Made by a program: the position numbers and the translations under genes
Shown: positions 7,309 to 13,548 of the stretch, one piece after another
How the letters are laid out: every line of letters starts with the position of its first letter
Numbering within the stretch: the first letter of the stretch is position 1
Assembly: GCA_035302865.1 (NCBI GenBank)
Contig: DATGSF010000159.1
Coordinates: forward strand, 1 to 14,113
Direction: 5' to 3'
Source: DATGSF01 sp035302865
GTDB taxonomy: Bacteria; Bacteroidota; Bacteroidia; Chitinophagales; Chitinophagaceae
DNA length: 14,113 bases
Notes under the pieces: generated by a model
The model's database searches: none
Told to the model about the DNA's origin: nothing
Seen by the model: the letters and a program-made list of their open reading frames with translations, nothing else

Positions 7309-8331
7309 ATGAATCTACAAATGATAGAAACAGATATAGCGATTATAGGAGCTGGTCCCGTGGGCTTATTTGCCGTTTTTGAAGCGGGTTTATTACAAAT
7401 GCGTTGTCATTTAATTGATGTTTTACCACAACCAGGCGGACAATTATCCGAAATCTATCCTAAGAAACCAATATATGATATTCCTGGTTTTCCAAGCATT
7501 TTAGCAGGAGAATTGATTGATAACTTAATGGAGCAAATTGAACCTTTTAAACCCACTTTCACTTTAGGAGAACGAGTAGAATCCTTGGATAAAAGAGGAG
7601 AGGCTGATTTCGTGTTGACCACTAATATGGGCACAAAAGTACATGCCAAAGTAGTTGTAATTGCTGGTGGATTAGGAGTATTTGAACCTAGAAAACCTGC
7701 AGTTGAAAACTTAAATAAATTTGAAAATGGTAAAGGCGTAAACTATATGATTCTCGAACCAGAAGATTATAGAGGAAAACGCATGGTATTAGCTGGTGGA
7801 GGCGATTCCGCTTTAGATTGGACAATTCACTTGGCTGATATAGCAGAAAAAGTAACCTTAGTTCATCGTTCTGAAAGCTTTAGAGGTGCACCAGACTCTG
7901 TATCTAAAGTGATGGAATTAGCAGAAGAAGGAAAAATTAATTTAATTTTAAATAGCAATCTTACAGATGTATCAGGTAATGGAAAATTACATTCTGTAGA
8001 AATACAAAATTCCAAAACGAAAGAATCGCAAATTATAAATACTGATTATTTAATTCCTTTATTTGGATTAAGTCCAAAGTTAGGGCCTATTGCAGACTGG
8101 GGATTAAATATTGACAAAAATGCTATAGAAGTTAATACGGATGATTATTCCACTAACATTCCTGGCATTTATGCTATTGGTGATATCAATACATATAAGA
8201 ACAAATTAAAATTAATTCTTTGCGGTTTTCATGAAGCAGCGTTGATGAGCCATAGTGCCTACCAATATATTAACCCAGGTGTTAAATATACAATGAAATA
8301 TACTACCGTTCAGGGGATTAAAAGTTTTTAA
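7309..8331 (+). CDS. Ferredoxin/flavodoxin-NADP(+) reductase, thioredoxin-reductase-like (FNR type 2)
   Basis: The 340-residue flavoprotein has an N-terminal FAD-binding loop IIGAGPVG (12-19), the GGQL motif (43-46) followed by YPKKPIYDIPGF, a second nucleotide-binding loop AGGGDSALDW (162-171) with downstream HRSESFRG for NADP(H), and a C-terminal AIGDI FAD motif. The CxxC redox pair of true thioredoxin reductases is absent, which points to the FNR2 family that moves electrons between NADPH and ferredoxin or flavodoxin in the cytoplasm. Two starts are possible: ATG 7309, or ATG 7321, which gives MIETDIAIIGAGP, the way many relatives begin. With the promoter at 7295-7302, the first would be nearly leaderless and the second would have a leader of about 12 bases. 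Transcribed alone, with a terminator after it. Confidence 0.9.
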   Translation: MNLQMIETDIAIIGAGPVGLFAVFEAGLLQMRCHLIDVLPQPGGQLSEIYPKKPIYDIPGFPSILAGELIDNLMEQIEPFKPTFTLGERVESLDKRGEADFVLTTNMGTKVHAKVVVIAGGLGVFEPRKPAVENLNKFENGKGVNYMILEPEDYRGKRMVLAGGGDSALDWTIHLADIAEKVTLVHRSESFRGAPDSVSKVMELAEEGKINLILNSNLTDVSGNGKLHSVEIQNSKTKESQIINTDYLIPLFGLSPKLGPIADWGLNIDKNAIEVNTDDYSTNIPGIYAIGDINTYKNKLKLILCGFHEAALMSHSAYQYINPGVKYTMKYTTVQGIKSF

Positions 8332-8351
8332 TTAAGCTTTTTTTAAAACTT

Positions 8352-8394
8352 AAATAGCCGCCAAAAATTTATCTTTTTAGCGGCTATTTTTTTT
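8352..8394 (+). terminator. Rho-independent terminator between the reductase gene and convergent kdsD
   Basis: AAATAGCCGC (8352-8361) pairs with GCGGCTATTT (8380-8389), and an inner AAAAA/TTTTT pairing may lengthen the stem. Eight T residues (8387-8394) follow on the plus strand. On the minus strand the downstream T-tract is interrupted, so it is mainly a terminator of the reductase transcript but may also act on kdsD. Confidence 0.85.
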
Positions 8395-8438
8395 ATATAT
8401 ACCAAAAGTAAAAAATATAAATTCCTACTTTTCTTTTA

Positions 8439-9410
8439 CTACACTAGCCCTTCCTTCATCATATCATGCAAATGCACTAGTCCAAGGTATTGATTATTAT
8501 CGTCTACCACAATAAGTTGGTTGATTTTATATTTTTTTAAGATATTTACACCTTCCATTGCCATCTTATTTGCAGCAATTAATTTAGGGTCCGCATGCAT
8601 AAGATTACTTGCCTTTATTCCTTCTAAATTCTTATTCTTCTGTAAAAACCTACGCAAATCTCCATCTGTTATAATCCCCTCTATAGTATTATCTTCATTT
8701 TTCACTACAGTTGCTCCAAGTCTAGAATTACTAATTTTATAAATCACCTCATCTAAATCATTCTCTTTATTTACATAATTTTCCTTAGCATCTTTCAATA
8801 ATAAATCTTGCATTTTCAGATACAATTGTTTTCCTAATGCGCCACCAGGATGGTATTTTGCAAAATCACTAGCCGTAAAGCCTTTTAACTTTAATAAGGT
8901 CATAGCCAAGGCATCACCCATTATTAACTGTGCTGTTGTACTTGCAGTTGGTGCCAAATTATTAGGACAAGCCTCATGTTCAACAGTGACATTTAGAAAA
9001 TAGTTAGATTCTTTGGCTAGATAAGAGTCTTTATTTCCACAAATTGCAATAATTTTATTACCAAAGTTCTTAACAAAAGGAATTAAAGCTTTTATTTCTG
9101 GGCTTTCTCCACTTTTTGAAACAATAATAATTATATCTCCTTCTGCAATCATTCCCAAATCACCATGTATGGCATCAGCCGCATGCATAAAGATGGATGG
9201 AGTTCCTGTAGAATTTAAGGTAGCTACTATTTTCTGTGCAATTATTGCACTTTTTCCTATCCCACTAATTATCATTCTGCCATTTGCTGCCTGCATATCT
9301 TTTATTGCATTATAAAAATCCTCATTTATACCTCTTTTTAATTGCACAATAGCATGTTCTTGAACGAGAATTGTTTCCTTAGCAAAAGACAATATTTCCC
9401 TTTTTGTCAT
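8439..9410 (-). CDS. kdsD: Arabinose-5-phosphate isomerase (KpsF/GutQ family)
   Basis: KdsD interconverts D-ribulose 5-phosphate and D-arabinose 5-phosphate, the first step toward Kdo for the lipopolysaccharide inner core. The 323-residue protein has the full family layout: a SIS domain (about 40-170) with SGIGKSAII (49-57), AIHGDLGM (80-87), SKSGES (98-103) and LAPTASTT (152-159), the linker HPGGALGK (187-194), and two CBS repeats (about 205-320) containing EGIITDGDLRR and a closing LGLVHLHDMM. These are the family's catalytic and substrate-binding segments. It is transcribed alone, with a -7 box upstream at 9440-9447, divergent from the carB half gene. A sugar-phosphate isomerase for another pathway (GutQ-like) cannot be excluded, but a lone Kdo-type gene is the common case in Bacteroidota. 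Confidence 0.93.
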   Translation of the reverse strand: MTKREILSFAKETILVQEHAIVQLKRGINEDFYNAIKDMQAANGRMIISGIGKSAIIAQKIVATLNSTGTPSIFMHAADAIHGDLGMIAEGDIIIIVSKSGESPEIKALIPFVKNFGNKIIAICGNKDSYLAKESNYFLNVTVEHEACPNNLAPTASTTAQLIMGDALAMTLLKLKGFTASDFAKYHPGGALGKQLYLKMQDLLLKDAKENYVNKENDLDEVIYKISNSRLGATVVKNEDNTIEGIITDGDLRRFLQKNKNLEGIKASNLMHADPKLIAANKMAMEGVNILKKYKINQLIVVDDNNQYLGLVHLHDMMKEGLV

Positions 9411-9439
9411 AATAACAGATAAGTTTTAAAAAAACAGTA

Positions 9440-9447
9440 CAAATATA
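9440..9447 (-). promoter_or_regulatory. -7 promoter box for kdsD
   Basis: On the minus strand this reads TATATTTG, a match to TAnnTTTG, 29 bases before the ATG at 9410. A TTTG at 9473-9476 is 25 bases further upstream, longer than the usual spacing, so the -33 assignment is weak. Confidence 0.5.
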
Positions 9448-9551
9448 TTAAATACAGTTTAATTAAACTTGACAAACCTTAATTTAATAATTATTAGTCA
9501 CATTCAGTAAAATTAAAGAGGGGCATATTCCATAAAATTGGGAATTTAGCT

Positions 9552-9559
9552 TACTTTTG
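9552..9559 (+). promoter_or_regulatory. -7 promoter box for the carB half gene
   Basis: TACTTTTG matches TAnnTTTG, 34 bases before the ATG at 9594, predicting a leader of about 25-30 bases. No clear -33 element is seen. The same octamer is used in the tsaE promoter. Confidence 0.5.
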
Positions 9560-9593
9560 TAGCATCTTGTAAAAAATATTTTATTTTAACATT

Positions 9594-11258
9594 ATGCCTT
9601 TAGATACATCTATCAAATCCGTACTAATTATTGGTTCTGGTCCTATCGTTATTGGTCAAGCTTGTGAATTTGATTATTCTGGCACTCAAGCAGCAAGAAG
9701 CTTAAGAGAGGAGGGAGTAAAAGTAATTTTAGTAAACTCCAATCCCGCTACCATTATGACTGATCCAATGATGGCTGATAAAGTCTACTTACTTCCTCTT
9801 ACTACTGACAGTTTAGAGAAAATCTTAGAAGAGAATGATATTGATGCAGTACTCCCAACTATGGGTGGGCAAACTGCTTTAAATTTAGCAAAAGAAGCTG
9901 AAGAGTTAGGAATTTGGGAAAAATACAATGTACGCTTAATTGGTGTAGATATAAAAGCTATTGACAAAGCAGAGGATAGGGATTTATTTCGAAATTGGAT
10001 GTTGGAATTAGATATTCCTGTTGCTCCTGCGGGCGTTGCCAACTCTTTATTAGAAGGTAAAGAATTAGCTCAAGAAATAGGTTTACCAATTGTTATTCGT
10101 CCTTCCTTTACCTTAGGGGGAACGGGTGGTGGTTTTGTACTAAATCAAGATGAATTAGATCCGGCTTTAGAAAGAGGCTTAACCGCATCTCCTATGCATG
10201 AGATTTTAGTAGAGAAGGCTGTTTTAGGATGGAAGGAATTTGAATTAGAACTTTTACGAGATAAAAACGATAATGTAATAATTGTCTGCACAGTTGAGAA
10301 TTTAGACCCAATGGGAATTCATACAGGAGACAGTATAACGGTTTCTCCGGCTATGACTTTAGGGGATAAAGCATTTCAATTAATGCGTGATACCGCAATA
10401 ATGATGATGCGTGATTTAGGTAATTTTGCAGGCGCATGTAATGTACAATTTGCATTAAATCCAGATACAGAAGGTATTATTTGTATTGAAATTAATCCAC
10501 GTGTTAGTCGCTCTTCTGCATTAGCATCAAAAGCTACTGGCTACCCTATTGCAAAGATTGCTGCTAAATTGGCTTTAGGATATACTTTAGATGAATTAAA
10601 AAATCAAATGACAGAGACAACTTCTGCATTTTTTGAGCCTTCTTTAGATTATGTAATGGTAAAAATCCCACGTTGGAACTTTGATAAATTTCAAGGTGCT
10701 GATGACACTTTAGGTCTACAAATGAAATCTGTGGGAGAAGTTATGGCTCTAGGAAGAACATTCCCTGAAGCATTACAAAAAGCTTGTCAAAGTTTAGAAA
10801 ATAATGCAATTGGTTTAGACTCTATTAGTAGAAGTAAAATGCGACCTGAGGAGCTAATAGAATATTTAAAACGTCCAACTTGGGACAGAATATTCCGTAT
10901 TAAGGAAGCCTTAGAAGTCGGCGTTTCAATTAAAACATTAAGAGAACTTACTCAAATTGATAGATGGTTTTTATATCAAATTCAAGAAATAATTAAGATA
11001 GAACAAGAAATTTCCACCTATAAAAACTTAGAAGATCTTCCTTTTGATTTAATGTTAACAGCGAAGCAAAATGGATTTAGTGATGAACAAATCGCTGATT
11101 ATATTGGAAATTGCAGCGCTGATGCAGTTTATGATTATAGAAAAAAGCTAGGAATCACAAGAGTATTTAAAAAAATAGACACTTGTAGTGCTAATTTCCC
11201 AACTACAAATGCTTATTTATACAGCACTTTTGAGAAGGAAGTAGAAAAAGTATATTAA
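9594..11258 (+). CDS. carB: Carbamoyl-phosphate synthase large chain, N-terminal half only (split CarB)
   Basis: CarB makes carbamoyl phosphate from bicarbonate, ammonia (delivered by CarA) and two ATP for arginine and pyrimidine synthesis. This 554-residue protein holds only the first half: a pre-ATP-grasp domain with IIGSGPIVIGQACEFDYSG (12-30), the carboxyphosphate ATP-grasp domain with RPSFTLGGTGGG (169-180), ENLDPMGIHTGDS (about 234-246) and EINPRVSRSSALASKATGYP (about 298-317), then the helical oligomerisation domain (about 400-554). It ends with DTCSANF and YLYSTFE, the linker just before the second synthetase in full-length enzymes of more than 900 residues; in E. coli that boundary is at about residue 553. 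The second (carbamate kinase-like) half is not present in any frame downstream, and a strong terminator follows, so this looks like a natural split gene with its partner elsewhere. Confidence 0.93.
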   Translation: MPLDTSIKSVLIIGSGPIVIGQACEFDYSGTQAARSLREEGVKVILVNSNPATIMTDPMMADKVYLLPLTTDSLEKILEENDIDAVLPTMGGQTALNLAKEAEELGIWEKYNVRLIGVDIKAIDKAEDRDLFRNWMLELDIPVAPAGVANSLLEGKELAQEIGLPIVIRPSFTLGGTGGGFVLNQDELDPALERGLTASPMHEILVEKAVLGWKEFELELLRDKNDNVIIVCTVENLDPMGIHTGDSITVSPAMTLGDKAFQLMRDTAIMMMRDLGNFAGACNVQFALNPDTEGIICIEINPRVSRSSALASKATGYPIAKIAAKLALGYTLDELKNQMTETTSAFFEPSLDYVMVKIPRWNFDKFQGADDTLGLQMKSVGEVMALGRTFPEALQKACQSLENNAIGLDSISRSKMRPEELIEYLKRPTWDRIFRIKEALEVGVSIKTLRELTQIDRWFLYQIQEIIKIEQEISTYKNLEDLPFDLMLTAKQNGFSDEQIADYIGNCSADAVYDYRKKLGITRVFKKIDTCSANFPTTNAYLYSTFEKEVEKVY

Positions 11259-11304
11259 AATTACATGTAGTTGGAAAACTATAGTGTTTTAGATTAATAA
11301 AATT

Positions 11305-11339
11305 AACCCCTATAAGATTTTTCTTGTAGGGGTTTTATT
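11305..11339 (+). terminator. Strong Rho-independent terminator after the carB half gene
   Basis: AACCCCTATAAGA (11305-11317) pairs with TCTTGTAGGGGTT (11322-11334) over 13 base pairs with one G-T wobble, closed by a TTTT tetraloop and followed by TTTATTT. It begins 46 bases after the carB stop. Because it is followed by an AT-rich stretch on both sides it may also work, more weakly, on the minus strand. Confidence 0.9.
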
Positions 11340-11457
11340 TATAAAGTAGAAATATTTTATTTTTTTCGTATTCTTTTCTATAGTAGAGACAAGATATTTC
11401 AATTCCTGCAAAAAAGTTCTATTTTTAGCAATATCTTACTCTTATTTCACAACATGA

Positions 11458-11499
11458 AATGCTTGCACAGAGTTTAAAAACACTATTATGTCAAGCATT
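11458..11499. repeat. Inverted repeat just beyond the Rrf2 gene stop
   Basis: AATGCTTG (11458-11465) and CAAGCATT (11492-11499) are perfect inverted copies separated by 26 bases, ending 4 bases from the Rrf2 stop codon. There is no T-tract on the minus strand, so it is a poor intrinsic terminator; it could be a 3'-end RNA stem or chance. The rest of the 244-base gap from 11259 to 11502 holds only the carB terminator and AT-rich sequence. Confidence 0.35.
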
Positions 11500-11502
11500 C
11501 AA

Positions 11503-11937
11503 TTATGTCATTAAATAACAAACACCTTCTTCCACTTTCTCACAAAGATCAATTATCCTTCTTTTTTTAAATACTTTTTCGATCTCAGCTCTTGCTTTTT
11601 CATAATCCTCATGTATTGGGCAAGGGTGACTTGCAGAACAATTTGTAAGACCTAAAGCGCATCTTCTAAAAGTATCCTTACCATCTATTGCATGCACAAT
11701 TTTAATTATTGGCAATCTTCTTTGCTCTTCAGACATATAAAAGCCACCAGTTGGACCTTTTTGGCTGATAATTATATCATTTTTCACTAGTCTCTGCAAT
11801 ACTTTTCCCACTGGATGCTCACTAGCATTAATTTCCTTAGCTATTATTAAAACGCCAACTTTAGACCCTTTCCTACCTTGTTGTTGTGATAAATATATAG
11901 CTGCTTTAATAGCAATTTGACAGGTTTGACTAAGCAT
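11503..11937 (-). CDS. Rrf2-family transcriptional regulator with three-cysteine cluster motif (NsrR/IscR-like)
   Basis: The 144-residue protein has an N-terminal winged helix (about 1-70: MLSQTCQIAIKAAIYLS, then EINASEHPVGKVLQRL, then QKGPTGGFYMS), the classic Rrf2 layout. Cysteines at 93, 100 and 106 (RRCALGLTNC, SASHPCPIH) lie where IscR and NsrR bind an Fe-S cluster, so it probably senses nitric oxide, oxygen or iron-sulfur status. Two more cysteines near the end (132, 140) are not part of that motif. The start is supported by an unusually good ribosome binding site, AAGGAG at 11942-11947 on the minus strand, four bases before the ATG. It is the last gene of the operon, 13 bases after the DUF59 gene, and may control the operon itself. 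The exact ligand is inferred. Confidence 0.9.
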   Translation of the reverse strand: MLSQTCQIAIKAAIYLSQQQGRKGSKVGVLIIAKEINASEHPVGKVLQRLVKNDIIISQKGPTGGFYMSEEQRRLPIIKIVHAIDGKDTFRRCALGLTNCSASHPCPIHEDYEKARAEIEKVFKKRRIIDLCEKVEEGVCYLMT

Positions 11938-11950
11938 TTAACTCCTTTAA

Positions 11951-12274
11951 TTAAACATTCAAAAACTTACGTCCTTCTTCCGAAATTTTCTCAAAATCCC
12001 AAGCTGGTACAAACACCAATTGTACATCTACCTCCCAGTCGGGCATAGCAGCTTTGGCAACTTGAAGCATGTTATTTGTTATACTTTCCCCCATTGGACA
12101 AAACTGCGTGGTTAAGGTCATAATGATTTGTAAAATATTTTAATTTGCTAAAAAATTCACTTCATAAATAAGGCCTAAATCTACAACATTTATTCTAATT
12201 TCAGGGTCTATTACATTATAAAGTGGTGATATTACTTTATAGCTATTAAATGTATCATTGCTTTTTATTTCCAT
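11951..12274 (-). pseudogene. DUF59 (MIP18/SufT-like) iron-sulfur assembly factor interrupted by one in-frame stop codon
   Basis: Read on the minus strand from ATG 12274 to TAA 11953-11951, one continuous frame of 108 codons has a single internal TAA at 12142-12140. The part before it (44 codons) contains VIDPEIRINVVDLGLIYEV, the conserved first half of DUF59 proteins. The part after it contains MTLTTQFCPMGESI, with the conserved cysteine of the family, and ends EKISEEGRKFLNV. The two parts join without a frameshift, so one base change (for example AAA, CAA or GAA to TAA) separates it from an intact ~106-residue protein that helps Fe-S cluster maturation. An ATG at 12121 lies 18 bases after the stop and could restart translation of the second half. 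The start overlaps the upstream gene by 20 bases; the Rrf2 gene follows 13 bases on. Confidence 0.85.
12140..12142 (-). other. In-frame TAA stop inside the DUF59 gene
   Basis: The codon context on the minus strand is GCA AAT TAA AAT ATT. It falls in the short loop between the first conserved block (DLGLIYEV) and the second (MTLTTQFCPMG), where relatives have variable residues. Confidence 0.85.
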
Positions 12275-13355
12275 TATTATATTTTTTATGTAAAATTATT
12301 TTAAAAACATTCCAATTATAAAGCACTGCGGTTACCAACAAGAATAGTACTCCTATTTTAATCATAAAAATTAAATTCGATAAGTAACCTATTATAAAAA
12401 GTACAAATCCTAAGATGTAACTAATTGTCATAGTTATCATTATTTCATTTTGGAAAAGATCTTTGGGTGCAGGAACTTTACCTTTATGGGCAATTTTAGA
12501 ATATTTAATGTTCCAAACTATAAAAGGTAAGGTTTTAAAAGTCATACCTAAAATCATAGCAGTTAACCATCCAAAAAATATCTGAAATCCATATAGTATA
12601 TAAATTTCATTATTTAAAATCTTTAGATTAAGCTGATGAAATAAAAATATTAATACTACTGGCAATATCATCAATGCGTTTGATAGTAATGATAATGCAA
12701 CAGGCCAATCTATTTTCTTTCTTATTCTTTGTTTATAGGCTTTATAATTATAAAACAAATACAAAAACAAGCAGATTAATATAAAAAATATTGATATTCC
12801 TTGTATCCATTCTATAGATAATCGATCTGAAATAATAAAGGCTCCTATAGCAATATGTAATGATATCAAAATAAACCATAAGAGATTCGTATTGGAATAT
12901 TTAGAAATCATAAACATAGGAATCAGTCGGGAAGAAGCTCCAATGACTAATAATAAAAACCAACCAATAATTCCTACATGTGCATGCAAAGATAAATATT
13001 CTAATGAATTTGAATGTAAAATAAATTTAGTGAAATTAAAGACTAACAATAAACCTATAATCGTCGTTGCAAATAACCATAAGGATGATAAAGCTATAAA
13101 AAGTCCGAAAATAGAAAATTTTCTTTTTTTAAATACACTAGAAAGCACATTTGTAACATAAAATAGAATGCCTATATTAATCATAACAGCTCCTAATTGC
13201 ATTAACCAACCAGTATGGAAAATATAAAATGCATACACTAAAATAGGAATTCCTATTGCTAAAAAACCAAAACTAAGATAAGCAAACCTTTCACTGTCCA
13301 ATTCTCCTTCAATAATTACTGGCAATAATTGATAACTTGCTCCCAGTATTATCAT
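12255..13355 (-). CDS. Heme-copper oxidase subunit I-like membrane protein, main part (frameshifted from its N-terminus)
   Basis: This 366-residue frame starts at an ATG that is internal to the original gene. It is almost entirely membrane helices, about ten, with LGASYQLLPVIIEGEL at the start, the paired histidine segment LHAHVGIIGWFLLLVIGASSRLIPMF (about 123-148) and WLTAMILGMTFKTLPFI (about 265). This pattern suits the cytochrome oxidase subunit I-like/NnrS-like proteins that accompany DUF2249 and Rrf2 genes in Bacteroidota, but the exact family should be confirmed. Joining it to the fragment at 13309-13548 by removing one G gives 430 residues with the seam THIMALGWG-TMIILGASYQ. A role in nitric oxide or heme/copper handling is inferred from neighbours. 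If translated alone it would lack the first two helices or so. Confidence 0.75.
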   Translation of the reverse strand: MIILGASYQLLPVIIEGELDSERFAYLSFGFLAIGIPILVYAFYIFHTGWLMQLGAVMINIGILFYVTNVLSSVFKKRKFSIFGLFIALSSLWLFATTIIGLLLVFNFTKFILHSNSLEYLSLHAHVGIIGWFLLLVIGASSRLIPMFMISKYSNTNLLWFILISLHIAIGAFIISDRLSIEWIQGISIFFILICLFLYLFYNYKAYKQRIRKKIDWPVALSLLSNALMILPVVLIFLFHQLNLKILNNEIYILYGFQIFFGWLTAMILGMTFKTLPFIVWNIKYSKIAHKGKVPAPKDLFQNEIMITMTISYILGFVLFIIGYLSNLIFMIKIGVLFLLVTAVLYNWNVFKIILHKKYNNGNKKQ

Positions 13356-13548
13356 AGTACCCCCAACCTAAAGCCATAATATGCGTAATCGAAAGAGTAT
13401 GCGGATTTAAGTGATGAGAATGGATTAAATCACTATGTTTCCAAAGCAAGATAGATGCTAACAGAAAAGATAAAGCAGCATAAATATAAAAAGGTAAAAC
13501 TATCTTAGCATTTGTAGTTCTTGTAACATTTGAAATAGGACTTAGCAT
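13309..13548 (-). CDS. N-terminal fragment of the oxidase-like protein (truncated by frameshift)
   Basis: The first 63 residues, from ATG 13548, fit the N-terminus of the membrane protein continued at 12255-13355: one helix (about 16-36), the histidine-rich HSHHLNPH (43-50) and ITHIMALGWG (54-63). After GWG the frame leaves the family and adds 16 unrelated residues before stopping. The start ATG overlaps the end of the DUF2249 gene by 7 bases, which suggests translational coupling. The original gene would span 12255-13548, 1294 bases, one base too many for an intact frame. Confidence 0.75.
   Translation of the reverse strand: MLSPISNVTRTTNAKIVLPFYIYAALSFLLASILLWKHSDLIHSHHLNPHTLSITHIMALGWGYYDNTGSKLSIIASNY
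13360..13364 (-). other. Frameshift site in a run of five G
   Basis: On the minus strand the sequence is TTGGGGGTACTATG. With four G instead of five, the N-terminal frame continues as GWGTMIILGAS, joining the two oxidase-like frames exactly. A homopolymer is a usual place for a real indel, a slippage (phase-variation) event or a sequencing error. Confidence 0.8.

Noticed and set aside
11458..11499. Inverted repeat as the Rrf2 operon terminator or an operator
   Set aside because: It lacks a T-tract on the minus strand and lies 3' of the operon rather than at its promoter; kept only as a low-confidence repeat.
11259..11502. Remnant of the second CarB half after the carB stop
   Set aside because: None of the second-half motifs (second GSGP loop, second ATP-grasp) is visible in this short AT-rich gap, and a strong terminator begins 46 bases after the stop.
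12140..12142. TAA as a recoded (selenocysteine or pyrrolysine) codon
   Set aside because: TAA is not the codon used for either amino acid, no recoding element is visible, and the position is in a variable loop rather than at an active-site residue.
12892..13161. 89-residue open frame on the plus strand opposite the oxidase-like gene
   Set aside because: It mirrors a hydrophobic coding region on the other strand and shows no domain; treated as a shadow.
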